DNA of 64,000 nt, taken from contig NZ_OZ034692.1 in NCBI RefSeq assembly GCF_964026735.1, positions 930,001-994,000 on the forward strand, read 5' to 3'. This DNA comes from Wolbachia endosymbiont (group E) of Neria commutata (GTDB lineage: Bacteria > Pseudomonadota > Alphaproteobacteria > Rickettsiales > Anaplasmataceae). This document shows, one piece after another, positions 55,437 to 64,000 of the stretch. Below the pieces are notes generated by a model that had not been told where the DNA came from, did not search any database, and saw only the letters and a program-made list of their open reading frames with translations. A program made the translations under genes and the position numbers. Position 1 is the first letter of the stretch. Each line of letters starts with the position of its first letter.

Positions 55437-55531
55437 GCCTCTTTCGAAACTAGCATAAAACCAAAAAAGGCCTATAATTAAGAGTTTTAAGGTGAGAAAA
55501 ATGAAGTATGAAACAGTAAAAAAGAGCTAGA
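55437..55531 (+). mobile_element. Left-end remnant of an IS5-type element
   Basis: CTCTTTCGAAACTAGCATAA and the following bases match 28874-28935 in reverse. A transposase start MKYETVKKS is followed at once by TAG. Nothing else of the element is left. Confidence 0.55.
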
Positions 55532-55594
55532 AACCCCAATTCTGGATGGTTTTGTTGCATACCCATGAGGTGCTATGCATCCAGAATTGGGGTT
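55532..55594. repeat. Inverted repeat with 17-base perfect arms
   Basis: AACCCCAATTCTGGATG at 55532-55548 is exactly complementary to CATCCAGAATTGGGGTT at 55578-55594, with a 29-base spacer. A short piece (CCAGAATTGGG) also occurs near 33641. It lies upstream of rpe and belongs to a dispersed palindrome family. Confidence 0.75.
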
Positions 55595-55661
55595 GCAAGA
55601 AGTCCGTTACAGGGATGAAATAGTTTCAAAAATAGGTTATTTTGGTAAAAAAATACGTTCT

Positions 55662-56351
55662 ATGGGTATTAAAATTGCACCTTCTATACTTTCAGCAGAT
55701 TTTGCAAAATTAGGAGAGGAAATCAAAAGAGTTAATGACTTAAATGCAGATTATATCCATATAGACGTTATGGATGGAAGTTTTGTTCCAAATATTACAA
55801 TTGGCCCAAACGTTATCTCTGCAATACGCAAATACAGCAATCTTCCTTTTGATGTACATTTGATGATCAATTCTCCTGGTGATCATGTTGAAAGTTTTAT
55901 AAATGCAGGTGCCGATACAATCACTATACATGCGGAGGCAGAAATACATCTTGAAAGGATGGTAAAAAAAATAAAGTCATATAAAAATATAAACAATGTA
56001 GAAAAAATGATTCAGGTTGGAGTTTCAATTGTTCCTTCAACTCACCCAAGTGTGCTTGAATATATAATACATGAGCTGGATATTGTGCTAATTATGACAG
56101 TCAATCCTGGTTTCGGGGGACAGGAGTTTATTTATTCGCAATTGAATAAGATATCTGCTGTAAAAAAAATGATACAGGAGCGCAATCTTAAAACGCAAAT
56201 TTCAGTAGATGGTGGGATTAGTCTTACCAATGCACCTGATATAATAAAAGCAGGTGCAGACATCTTAGTCGCTGGATCAGCGATATTCAAAGCTGAAAAT
56301 ATGAAAAAAGCCGTCAATAGTCTTAGAACCTGTTTAAAATCTTCTCAATAG
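55662..56351 (+). CDS. rpe: Ribulose-phosphate 3-epimerase
   Basis: A 229-residue TIM-barrel protein from ATG at 55662: MGIKIAPSILSADFAKLGEE, YIHIDVMDGSFVPNITIGPN, PFDVHLMIN, MTVNPGFGGQEF and ISVDGGISLTNAPDII. These hold the metal-binding His and the catalytic Asp residues. It interconverts ribulose 5-phosphate and xylulose 5-phosphate and feeds transketolase. The frame extends upstream to 55575, but those residues come from the inverted repeat and are not part of the family. Confidence 0.95.
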   Translation: MGIKIAPSILSADFAKLGEEIKRVNDLNADYIHIDVMDGSFVPNITIGPNVISAIRKYSNLPFDVHLMINSPGDHVESFINAGADTITIHAEAEIHLERMVKKIKSYKNINNVEKMIQVGVSIVPSTHPSVLEYIIHELDIVLIMTVNPGFGGQEFIYSQLNKISAVKKMIQERNLKTQISVDGGISLTNAPDIIKAGADILVAGSAIFKAENMKKAVNSLRTCLKSSQ

Positions 56352-56462
56352 CAATGCAGAAAAGGGAAGAATAACCATTTGCAAACTAATATTGAGTTTT
56401 CCCCTCAGAGCTTGTCCGTAAATAAAAAAGTACAATATGTGGGATTAGACTTCTTTCGGGAC

Positions 56463-56500
56463 TATAGTACTTTCCAAAGTAAATGATAAGGGTATAATAT
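56463..56500. repeat. IS630-type end fragment
   Basis: TATAGTACTTTCCAAAGTAA ATGATAAGGGTATAAT resembles the terminal repeat of the IS630 element at 51380-51419. Only about 38 bases remain. Confidence 0.55.
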
Positions 56501-56567
56501 ACTTTTATCATGTGAGTAAAGCACGAAATATCAGTTTGTTCATATTTAATACGTTTTTGTAAGAAAA

Positions 56568-56644
56568 TGGGGCGAACGACCAGGATCGAACTGGCGACAT
56601 TCAGTACCACAAACTGACGCTCTACCAACTGAGCTACGCCCGCC
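56568..56644 (-). tRNA. tRNA-His (GTG anticodon)
   Basis: On the minus strand: GGCGGGCG with the extra G at position -1 typical of tRNA-His, D-arm AGCTCAGTTGGTAGAGC, anticodon loop TTTGTGGTA with anticodon GTG, T-arm CCAGTTCGATCCTGG, discriminator C and an encoded CCA. The acceptor stem pairs with two G-T wobbles. Confidence 0.95.
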
Positions 56645-56706
56645 ACTTGTAAAAATTTTTAACATACCAATGCAAATAGTCAACTGATTATTTAAGCAAA
56701 CTCCCT

Positions 56707-57720
56707 CTACTTTGACGCTGTACATCTAACACCTTTAGCAACATCATCGTAAATCTCTGCTAAATCCTGACTTAAAATTGAAGGATCTCCAACATCAGAA
56801 GCATAGCATATTTGTGGATCTATAGGGATACTACCTAAAAATTTGGTGCTTAGCTCCTCAGACATTCTTTTTGCACCGTCTTTTCCAAAAATATATATTT
56901 TTGAGTTGTTCTGAATAAAATAACTCATATTTTCTACGATACCAATAACTGGCACACTGAGCTTTGTAAACATATCGTAGATTTTACGCGCATCAATCAA
57001 AGCAAGTTCCTGCGGAGTTGAAACTATTATTGCTCCAGTTAAGTTAAAGTTTTCCATCAGACTTAGATGCACATCCCCGGTTCCAGGCGGTGTGTCAACT
57101 ATCAAATATTCTATATCAGACCACTTTGTTCCCGTCAGCAAATTGTAAAGTGCTTTTGTAATCATAGGTCCACGCCATATTGCTGCGCGATCTTTATCGA
57201 TGAAATAGCCAATTGAAATAGTGTGAAGTCCATACTTTTCTATAGGTATGACTTTACCACCTAGTATCTCTGGCTTCAATTCTTCAGCACCAAGCATTTT
57301 AGGAATTGAAGGACCATATATATCTGCGTCCAGCAGTGCAACTTTATGCTTTAATCTTGTAAGTGAAAGAGCAAGATTTAGCGCAACCGTGGATTTGCCC
57401 ACCCCCCCTTTTCCAGAAGCAACAACAATTATATTTTTAACTCCTTCAATATGTAATTTAGTTTTTTGTTGTACGGCTTGTTTTTTGCTGGTGGCAACTA
57501 CGGTTACTTTTGTTACCCCTGATATGGCTTTAACAGCTTGCTCACAATTTTTTCTTAATTCTTCGTTTTCTTTTGTGTTACCGTCAATTTCAAGTGCAAA
57601 ACTAACGTACCCTGCTTTAATAATAATTGAAGATATTATGCCAAGTGCAATAACATCCTTACCGCTTTTTTGCTCTATAACTTTTTTTAAATGCTCTTTT
57701 ACTATCTCCTCATTAATCAT
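56707..57720 (-). CDS. mrp: Mrp/NBP35-family iron-sulfur carrier ATPase
   Basis: A 337-residue protein from ATG at 57720, preceded by GGAGAAG. The N-terminal part is a MIP18-like domain (VIALGIISSIIIKAGYVSFA), then the deviant Walker A loop VASGKGGVGKSTVALNLALS, ALLDADIYGPSIPKMLG and VDTPPGTGDVHLSLMENF. These are typical of Mrp/ApbC proteins that carry Fe-S clusters. The two C-terminal metal-binding Cys found in many relatives are not in CxxC form here. An upstream GTG at 57771 is rejected because it lies in a dispersed repeat. Confidence 0.92.
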   Translation of the reverse strand: MINEEIVKEHLKKVIEQKSGKDVIALGIISSIIIKAGYVSFALEIDGNTKENEELRKNCEQAVKAISGVTKVTVVATSKKQAVQQKTKLHIEGVKNIIVVASGKGGVGKSTVALNLALSLTRLKHKVALLDADIYGPSIPKMLGAEELKPEILGGKVIPIEKYGLHTISIGYFIDKDRAAIWRGPMITKALYNLLTGTKWSDIEYLIVDTPPGTGDVHLSLMENFNLTGAIIVSTPQELALIDARKIYDMFTKLSVPVIGIVENMSYFIQNNSKIYIFGKDGAKRMSEELSTKFLGSIPIDPQICYASDVGDPSILSQDLAEIYDDVAKGVRCTASK

Positions 57721-57774
57721 TAGATGCTTCTCCAAACTATCCTTACTGTTGTCATAGCCCCCTCCTGTCACTCC

Positions 57775-57912
57775 AGTAGCCCTTCCCCTGTCATTCCAGT
57801 GCTACGACACTGGAATCCAGTTTTCTTATTTAATAATTTCATCATATAGATCTTTCCAATATAATGAATAAATTTACTGGATCCCAGTGTCACGCACTGG
57901 GATGACAAGGTA
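57775..57912. repeat. Intergenic Wolbachia palindromic elements
   Basis: GTCATTCCAGTGCTACGACA/CTGGAATCCAG at 57790-57820 and GGATCCCAGTGTCACGCACT/GGGATGAC at 57879-57905, separated by AT-rich DNA. They are the same palindromes that lie inside murF and the flavoprotein gene. They occupy the divergent space between mrp and prs. Confidence 0.85.
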
Positions 57913-57983
57913 AATAGGTCTATCAACTTACACTTTAATCATCTGATAATTTATGTATAATCTAAAAACTCAATTAATACATT

Positions 57984-58922
57984 ATGAAGGTAATAATAGG
58001 CAATGCTAGTAAAGAATTAGGGGAATTGATAGTTAATGAGCTGAGCATTCAACCATTTCCATCTCGGGTATCAAAGTTTGCAGATGGTGAGATAAATGTT
58101 GAAGTGGCAAATGATCTCTATAATAAAGAAATATATATAGTGCAATCTATTTCTTTTCCTGTGAATGATAGCCTTATAGAGCTTCTCCTTATAATTGATG
58201 CAGCAAAAAAAGCGGGAGCCAAGAGGATAACAGCAATTATTCCCTACTATGGATACAGCCGTCAAGATAGGATTATTAAAAGTGATAGTATGCAATCTGC
58301 TTTGAGTGCTAAACTTGTTGCAAATCTTATTCAAACTGCAGGTGCGAATAGTGTTGCAGTTGTTGACTTACATTCAAATCAAATTGAGGGCTTTTTTAAT
58401 GTGCCAGTAGCTAATTTGAGCTGTTTTGAAGTATTTGTTAAATCTATAATACATGAAGAAAGCTTAGCAATCATCGCACCAGACGTTGGAGCAATTGGCA
58501 GAGCGCGTGCTTTTGCAAAGACTTTGGAAGAAAAGTACAACATAGAATTAAGTGATAAGATCGTTGTAGTGGATAAATATAGAGAGAAAGCAGGCACATC
58601 TCAAGTGATGAGCATAATAGGAGAAGTTGCAAATAAAAACTGCATAATTGTTGATGATATAGTTGACTCTGGAGGAACTCTATGCAACGCAGCACTTGCA
58701 CTTAAAAATAATGGAGCAAAGTCTGTAATTGCTTGCATTACACATGGAGTGCTTTCAGGCAGTGCAGTTGACAAAATCTCTTCTTCTGCTCTGGATAAAT
58801 TGATCATTACAGACACTATACTTCCAAAATTTGGAAAAACTAATAAAATAGAAGTTGTTTCAGTTGCAAATGTTTTAGCTAACTTTATGTTAGAAACCCA
58901 AGGAGGTCAAGATGCCCACTAA
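57984..58922 (+). CDS. prs: Ribose-phosphate pyrophosphokinase (PRPP synthetase)
   Basis: A 312-residue protein: KFADGEINVEV, the flexible-loop-type IIPYYGYSRQDR (ATP-binding), VDLHSNQIEGFFNVPV (metal-binding His) and VDDIVDSGGTLCNAA, the PRPP-binding loop. It makes PRPP from ribose 5-phosphate and ATP for nucleotide and cofactor synthesis. Its last 11 bases overlap gatC. A TATAAT box lies near 57953, about 30 bases before the start. Confidence 0.95.
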   Translation: MKVIIGNASKELGELIVNELSIQPFPSRVSKFADGEINVEVANDLYNKEIYIVQSISFPVNDSLIELLLIIDAAKKAGAKRITAIIPYYGYSRQDRIIKSDSMQSALSAKLVANLIQTAGANSVAVVDLHSNQIEGFFNVPVANLSCFEVFVKSIIHEESLAIIAPDVGAIGRARAFAKTLEEKYNIELSDKIVVVDKYREKAGTSQVMSIIGEVANKNCIIVDDIVDSGGTLCNAALALKNNGAKSVIACITHGVLSGSAVDKISSSALDKLIITDTILPKFGKTNKIEVVSVANVLANFMLETQGGQDAH

Positions 58923-59268
58923 ATCGACAGAAGATATAATTACTTCGCTAATAGAATTTGTAAATAAGAGAAAAATCACAATTACCAAAGAAGAAATGCT
59001 TAAAATCGCGCAGCTTGTAAGAATTAAGCTATCAAATGATGAGATTGAATACTACTCTAAAGAGCTGACAATGCTTGATTGGATACACGATATTTTGCTA
59101 AAAGTTAACACTGAAGGCGTTTTTCCTATACGTTACGGCAGCATTGATGAGGATGTTCACATACGTCGTGATGACGTGGTTGGTTCTCAGAACATTAAAG
59201 AGGAGATATTATCCAATACAAAGCCTGAGCATGGATATTTTGTAGTACCAAAGGCTATAAGCGACTAA
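58912..59268 (+). CDS. gatC: Aspartyl/glutamyl-tRNA amidotransferase subunit C
   Basis: A 118-residue protein. Residues about 21-118 follow GatC: ITKEEMLKIAQLVRIKLSND, EIEYYSKELTMLDWIHDILL, VNTEGVFPI and the C-terminal GYFVVPKAI. GatC holds the GatA-GatB complex that makes Gln-tRNA and Asn-tRNA. The first 20 residues are extra relative to the family. It has GGAGG upstream and overlaps prs, so it is translated from the prs message. gatA is not next to it. Confidence 0.9.
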   Translation: MPTKSTEDIITSLIEFVNKRKITITKEEMLKIAQLVRIKLSNDEIEYYSKELTMLDWIHDILLKVNTEGVFPIRYGSIDEDVHIRRDDVVGSQNIKEEILSNTKPEHGYFVVPKAISD

Positions 59269-59349
59269 GTTGTAATATTTATATTAAAATTGATATATTG
59301 TTAACAATTTCATGTTAGACTGTTAATAGTTGTTAATTTGGTATATATT

Positions 59350-59612
59350 ATGGTTACAAAAATAATAAAAACTCACTCTGTACATAACGGTCATGTAAAA
59401 AAAACATTAACATTTTTAACAGAAGAAAATAATATATCGAATGAAACTCAAGCCTTACCTTTTAATCAATCTTCAGCATTTTATAGTCCTGTTGCATATG
59501 GATTTTTTGATGATGTAGGTGACTTTTTTACAAACGCTGGGAAGACATTTATAGATGGATTCGCAAAATTCGGAGAGGGAATAGCAGAAGGAAATTTGTT
59601 ATCTAAGGAGAG
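59350..59612 (+). pseudogene. 5' part of a hypothetical gene split by an antisense group II intron
   Basis: From ATG at 59350 the product starts MVTKIIKTHSVHNGHVKKTL and reaches the segment AYGFFDDVGDFFTNAGKTFI followed by DGFAKFGEGIAEGNLLSKE. At about 59612 the intron sequence begins (on the other strand). The second half is at 62893-63595. Putting the parts together would give about 320 codons with no shift. No family is recognised. Confidence 0.65.
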
Positions 59613-59705
59613 AAAGTCACCCTTCTCCCCTTGACTTCAGAACCGGACTTGATAGTTTGCCCATCATCCGGCTCCTCTGTAATTTGGTGTTTGTCATACA
59701 TACTT

Positions 59706-62396
59706 TTAATGTAAGCAATCATGGCAGTGTCCATGCATCATGGCTAAATTCTTAATGTTGTTATTGCTTCTATTTTCGTCCCGGTGATGTACTTCTATAA
59801 CGTCATCAGATCTAAAATATAATTTACAATAATCACATCTACCTTTTTGCATTTTCAGAAGCTTTATTACTCGTGATGGCTTGTCTGATACCTTACTTAA
59901 ACGTTTACCCCAATATACCCAATCTCCATCATATGGGGATTTGGATCCAATCACCTTGACATGCCGCTTAATAGCATGGTCTGCGTATTTGATAAGATAT
60001 ATTCCATTGCTTGTCATAAACCTCCAATTGTCGTTTTTATACTTTCTAAAGTACATTTTCCTTATCTAGCATCTTCCCTTATTTGGATGTTTACGTACCG
60101 CCCATCTCCAAAGCATTCTAAACATGATACTATCCAATAAACCAAAAGTTTTGCTTGATACTCCTGAAGAGTAATAATTACACCATCCTCTAATAATAGG
60201 GCTAAGGGTTTTTATTACTAGCCCCCCTGCGAAACAACGTGAAGCAAGTTGCTGATAAAATCTGGTAAGAAATCCCCAGCCCAAAAATTATTAAAAACTA
60301 TGCCTCAAATTCACAATTCCTGCTATAATATTAAATCTCATGTTGTATTTCTTCTGAAAATTGCGGTAAACATTTGACATTATTTTGAAGATTTTTATCT
60401 CGCGAATCTTATTTTCCACACGCATCCTGAACGATGCCAGCTTCCGATTATGCTCCTTTTGCTCCTCCGTTAGTGGCTTTTTACGGTGTTTTTTGTACGG
60501 AATCACAACGTTTTTCTGCAGTTTTTGCCAACCTTGATACCCAGAATCGGCATATTTTATGCTATCTTTGGCCAACAATTTTTCCTGTTTCCTTATGCGA
60601 AAATCATGCATTCGACCTCTATGCGACTTCGAAATCGACAGAATTTGCCCATTTCCCTCGATCACAATTTCGGTTTTTATTGTGGTTGCTTTCTTTTTTC
60701 CGGAATAACTTTTCTTACGTTTTTTGCTGTCTTTCGGCCGCTGTATCGGTTGCTCCGTGACGTCTGCTAAAATTTTTAAAATCCTTTCTGGCGTCAGCGT
60801 TCTATCCTTTTTTATAGTAATTTTTTGGCCAATAATGGCTACATTTTCTTAAAAAGTCGGCAAATATTTGAGTTGTGCAAATTAAACAAAAACCCTAAAA
60901 ATGGATGCGTTATGTACGTTCTGTAATAAATTAGAACACATAAAATCCTGTCTTCTAGCTCCTCAACATGCGATTTTCTTCCGTGACATTTCTTTTTCGC
61001 CTCCATTTTTTCCCACTCTGGACGCACTTTTGCCACAATTTTTTCAAATTCTTCTGTTGTCAGACCCGTTAATTGCCTGAAAATATACTGGGTCTTTGAA
61101 ACTTTTGCGTAACTTATTGCCATCTTCCCTCTTCTAAAACTTTCATTTTACATGCTTTTTAATGTTTTTCATCTGTTTTTTACCTTTTCGCATGGGGTCT
61201 ACTGCTTCTTGAGGTGCTCCACGCATCCTTCTGATCTCATTTTTAATAACCAGTGTATGCTTCTTAATTGAGTTACGGCTTGGTTTAGTTAGCAACGTAT
61301 ATCCTCTCTTATATTGTTTTTTGGGATATTGTCGTATTGTAAATCCAAGAAAGTCGAAACCTGGTTTTTTGTTCTTAAGAGGGTTTAACAAGTGGGAAAT
61401 TTGCGTTTTTGATGGCTTTAATTCTAATCCGATAGTTTTTAACCATTCTTTAATTAGAATTTCTGCCTTACGGATAACTTCCTCATCTTTATGTAATACC
61501 ACAAAATCATCGGCGTAAGTTATTACGCTAATAGATCTTTTAATTACTTCTCTGTAAGTCTTACCCTGTCTATTTTTCTTGAATGTACTTTGTATATCTC
61601 TTGCAATTGAATCCTTCAAATGTTCTTCTAAACCATATAAAGCAATACAAGCCAGTAAAGGAGAAATTGTTCCTCCTTGGATTGTACCGCTTTCAGTTGG
61701 TTTAAATATTTCATTTTCCATAACACCTGCTCTCAACCATCCTTTTATGATTTTCCTTAGATTTGGTGTGGTATTGAGTTTTTTCAGCAACGCATTATGG
61801 TTAATATTATCATAGAATCCAGATATATCGGCATCTAAAACAAATGCTGTCTTTCTTCTGAATATTTGAAATATGGCTTCAATTGCATCATGACAAGATC
61901 GACCTGGTCTAAAACCATACGTGTTTGGCTCAAATTTAGCTTCCCATTCTGGTTCTAGTGCCTTAGTAACAAGTGTCTGTTTCGCCCGCTCTGAAATAGT
62001 GGGTATGCCTAACGGCCTTTTCTCAGCTTTTCCAGGCTTCAAAATCCAAACACGTCTTGATGGTTTGGCTTTTTCCTTTATATCTAAAGAATATGCTAAT
62101 TGCAGTCTTTCTTTTTCCTTAAGGTTAGCTTTTCCATCAATTCCTGCAGTCTTCTTACCCCTGTTATCCCGAGTTACTCTTCTAACAGATAGCAATTTAG
62201 CACTTGTTGATCTGAGTAATAGTCTCTGAAGGTTGTGCACCTTTTTGATATCATTACTTTTAGAAGCTCGGTAAATTCGTTTTTGTAGCTTGAACACATA
62301 TTTCTCTAGCTTACGCCAAGGAATTGTGTCCCATTCATACCTAACATTTAGTTGGCCCATAACATATTCACTACTATTCACAACTTTACCCTCCAA
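59706..62396 (-). pseudogene. Group II intron reverse transcriptase-maturase-HNH protein, interrupted
   Basis: The N-terminal part (62396 to about 61202) has RT blocks: VTRDNRGKKTAGIDGKA, YGFRPGRSCHDAIEAIF, VLDADISGFYDNINHNALLK, GTIQGGTISPLLACIALYG and the active site VITYADDFVVLH. After GAPQEA an ISWpi1-like copy is inserted. Beyond it (60218 downward) the maturase domain continues VIKTLSPIIRGWCNYY and RWAVRKHPNKGRC, then a TAG at 60066 where relatives have Trp, then an HNH endonuclease (GRCDYCKLYF ... IEVHHRDENRSNNN) ending at 59706. Two lesions, one of them recent, make it inactive. Confidence 0.85.
60219..61201 (-). mobile_element. ISWpi1-like IS5-family insertion sequence (full length, 983 bases)
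   Basis: Bounded by TAGCCCCCCTGCGAAA and TTTTCGCATGGGGTCTA; both flanks carry TACT on the plus strand, consistent with a 3-4 base target duplication, and joining the flanks restores the intron protein frame. OrfA is at 60839-61123 (94 residues). OrfB runs from 60848 to 60291 in the -1 frame relative to OrfA with a 10-base overlap, because the A run has six bases. OrfA plus a -1 shift at AAG AAA ATG gives the full transposase. It differs from the 11551-12534 copy mainly in that run and in the first 30 codons of OrfA. Confidence 0.82.
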
Positions 62397-62892
62397 ATAC
62401 AGTGTCTACGTCTGCGTATCCTAAGCATTACCTTAGGCATTAGCTTCTTAGACAATCCCTCCACACAGAAGCTTGCGGTTGGCTACCTACTTAATTATCC
62501 TTATAAAGAATAAGTAAGAGCTTCCATGTGGTTACTCCGTTCCATAAAACCGTTTCGCGTTAGACTTAGGTCCTTACTATTTGCCGGGAAATCGGAAACA
62601 TCTTGATTAGACTAATTAACTCTAATCATCCATTTTTCCGTACCTTATTGGTCTATACGTATCAACCTTATTTCGCATATAAACATTACGACAATTCAGA
62701 CATAAGTTTCTCTCGTAACCATATCTAACTCTTCTTGGGAGGGATTTATCACAAGATTAGATATTACTCCCTTTTTACCCATGCTTGCATCCTAAGGGGT
62801 TGCCAATTCCTTAAAATGTGGGTAACGATTTCAACCAGATGTTATGGTGGATGGAATTTAACCATCACGATTTCACGACATCGGAACCGCAC

Positions 62893-63595
62893 CAAAAAAG
62901 TATTAACAGGAATAGGCGAGGCAGGTGCTCCTGGATTAGTAACAGGAGTAGATGAACTGACTAGCAGATTTTCTGGGAAATCGTCCGAGGAAAAGAAATC
63001 AGTATTAGAAACGACTAGTGAAGAGCTTATAGACTTAGCAATCAGATCAGCTGAAAAAGCAAAAGCTGGAGCAGAAAAAATTGACGAAGGATTACTAAAG
63101 AATGATTTGGGGGAAATGTTAGAGGGTGCAAAAAGATTAGAAAATACTCATGGAGAAATTGTAGTAAAGGATGTTATTAATTCTTCTAAAGGAGAATTTA
63201 AAACGTTAATAGAAGCTCTTAATCGCAGTTCTCGAACAGCAGGACAAGGGGAAGATATTGAAAAAGCTATACAGAAAGGAGATGTAAAAGGACTATTCGA
63301 AGGAATAAAGTCGTTAGACAAGGTTTCCCCATTTATGCACGATCTTGCTCTCGAAGCCACTAAAAAAGTATTTGTAAAAATGGTCGAAAGACTTAATGAA
63401 TTCAGCGATGAATTAACAAATATAGCAAGTAAATTGGAGAAAGATATAAGGGAAGGAGATAATTTAGATAAAATAATAAAGGGTATAGAAGAATTGAAGC
63501 AAATTGATCCTGAAGATACAAAGTTAATGAATGATCAACACTCTCCTACATCTGAAGATGATATTGAGCTACACAGTGAGTTCATATTTTTTTAA
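62893..63595 (+). pseudogene. 3' part of the hypothetical gene split by the group II intron
   Basis: The frame continues from the 5' part with KKVLTGIGEAGAPGLVTGVD, then long charged helices (ELIDLAIRSAEKAKAGAEKI, KRLENTHGEIVVKDVINSS, KLEKDIREGDNLDKIIKGIE) and an acidic tail ending DDIELHSEFIFF. Composition is Glu/Lys/Leu-rich, largely coiled-coil-like, with a repeated pattern 'xIxxGDxxxxxxGIxxL'. The open frame upstream to 62735 is intron sequence and not part of this gene. Function unknown. Confidence 0.65.
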
Positions 63596-63613
63596 TATCT
63601 GTACATACTTGGG

Positions 63614-63630
63614 CCGCGGTTTACCCGCGG
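63614..63630. repeat. GC-rich hairpin
   Basis: CCGCGG, loop TTTAC, CCGCGG. The stem is six GC pairs in an AT-rich genome. It lies 18 bases after the end of the plus-strand gene and could help terminate it, though no T run follows. Confidence 0.45.
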
Positions 63631-63719
63631 TATCTCAGCCGCTAACAAGCAGCAAGATGATGGTTTGTTATAGCATAGGAATGGCGTAAAACCTACACTC
63701 GTCACAACATTCAACTTAC

Positions 63720-64000
63720 TTAAGGAGCACTACAACCAGTAGAAAATTTTGCACAACCTCCAAACATTGCTTTTACTTTTTCAAAGTAAGTAGAAGGTTC
63801 TGCAGGAATTTCTACATCATCTATCACAGCGCTTATTGCTTCTTTTATATCACCATCTGTAATTAATTCTTTTAATTTCTGCTTTATAGACCCTCTTCCA
63901 ACCTCTTGCCCATACCTATTATAGTAATCTACATACAGCTTGTTAAAGACAAATTGCTTTGCTTCTTTCATTGATTCATCGATGCTATCCTTTACTTCAG
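63720..64000 (-). CDS. Hypothetical protein, C-terminal part (runs past window edge)
   Basis: The minus-strand frame is open from the window edge to a TAA at 63720, about 93 codons. It reads DESMKEAKQFVFNKLYVDYY, KQKLKELITDGDIKEAISAV and ends in FEKVKAMFGGCAKFSTGCSA. An ATG at 63971 exists, but the frame continues upstream with ordinary coding composition, so the real start is probably outside. No family recognised; the end is short and contains two Cys. Confidence 0.5.
   Translation of the reverse strand, partial: EVKDSIDESMKEAKQFVFNKLYVDYYNRYGQEVGRGSIKQKLKELITDGDIKEAISAVIDDVEIPAEPSTYFEKVKAMFGGCAKFSTGCSAP

Larger units (their letters stand above)
59613..62892 (-). mobile_element. Group II intron (antisense to its host gene), containing an ISWpi1-like copy
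   Basis: On the minus strand the intron starts GTGCGGTTCCGATGTCGTGA at 62892 (GUGYG consensus). Domain I-III sequence fills 62397-62892. The protein gene lies in domain IV. Domain V is at 59674-59640 (GAGCCGGATGATGGGC ... GTCCGGTTC) and domain VI follows; the 3' end is at about 59613. About 3,280 bases, of which 983 are the nested IS. As it is antisense to the interrupted gene it cannot splice out of that gene's mRNA. Confidence 0.85.

Noticed and set aside
55575..55661. Longer form of Rpe starting MHPELGLQEV
   Set aside because: These codons lie in the right arm of an inverted repeat and in flanking DNA; epimerase homology starts at MGIKIAPSILSAD.
57721..57771. N-terminal extension of Mrp from a GTG start
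   Set aside because: The added residues come from a dispersed repeat region, the family start is at the ATG at 57720 and a GGAGAAG site precedes that ATG.
62735..62892. N-terminal 50 codons of the frame leading into the 62893-63595 gene part
   Set aside because: This sequence is the antisense of group II intron domain I and ends exactly at the intron 5' boundary; it is not gene sequence.

Overview
The window looks like part of a Wolbachia chromosome (Alphaproteobacteria, Rickettsiales, Anaplasmataceae). The DNA is AT-rich. It carries the permuted alphaproteobacterial tmRNA gene (acceptor piece with CCA encoded upstream of the tag-coding piece), single-copy housekeeping genes scattered among unrelated neighbours, several ankyrin-repeat genes, many decayed insertion sequences, two group II introns, and the dispersed palindromes of the 'cattccag...ctggaat' / 'atcccagtg...cactgggat' type that also sit inside coding genes (Wolbachia palindromic elements). 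I cannot name the strain from sequence alone.

Layout. 1-4.9 kb: start of rpoD (cut by the window edge), five Mrp-type Na+/H+ antiporter subunit genes, rpoZ, a trcR-like regulator, then the tmRNA gene directly followed by sspB, whose product delivers tmRNA-tagged proteins to ClpXP. 5-6.1 kb: a graveyard of IS66 and ISWpi1-like pieces. 6.1-6.8 kb: tRNA-Ile, L27, L21. 6.9-16.6 kb: accessory region with a broken, about 1,185-codon NLR-like gene (nuclease-like, NB-ARC, ankyrin), an ankyrin gene cut by an ISWpi1-like element, a broken gene of about 955 codons, and two miniature copies of an IS481-like element. 16.6-28.8 kb: mreB with a zinc-site-less M32 peptidase homologue, pal, a strongly expressed-looking membrane protein, a membrane-anchored ankyrin protein, the hflK-hflC-htrA operon and a tandem pair of small multidrug resistance genes. 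29-42 kb: amino-acid permease, J-domain membrane protein, a DEDDy exonuclease overlapping era, groES-groEL, ygfZ, nadK, rpmE, fabD and a large flavoprotein carrying three palindromic insertions. 41.8-46.7 kb: a second accessory island with a frameshifted membrane-protein gene, an intact group II intron lodged in an IS110 transposase gene, and another broken gene. 46.7-59.3 kb: iscX, tRNA-Leu, rpsD, tkt, an IS630 element that has replaced the 3' end of rsmA, tRNA-Thr, tpiA, dut, murF (with palindromic insertions), rpe, tRNA-His, mrp, prs and gatC. 59.3-64 kb: a gene split by an antisense group II intron that itself contains an ISWpi1-like copy, then the end of another hypothetical gene.

The core genes cover translation and its quality control (tmRNA, SspB, L21, L27, L31, S4, RsmA, GatC, Era, three-gene HflKC/HtrA proteolysis, GroESL), envelope upkeep (MreB, MurF, Pal), Fe-S chemistry (IscX, Mrp, YgfZ), nucleotides and cofactors (Prs, Dut, NadK), non-oxidative pentose phosphate steps and gluconeogenic triose chemistry (Tkt, Rpe, TpiA) and ion/metabolite transport. 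Accessory genes are mostly broken by homopolymer indels, single nonsense codons or mobile elements, which fits relaxed selection in an obligate endosymbiont.
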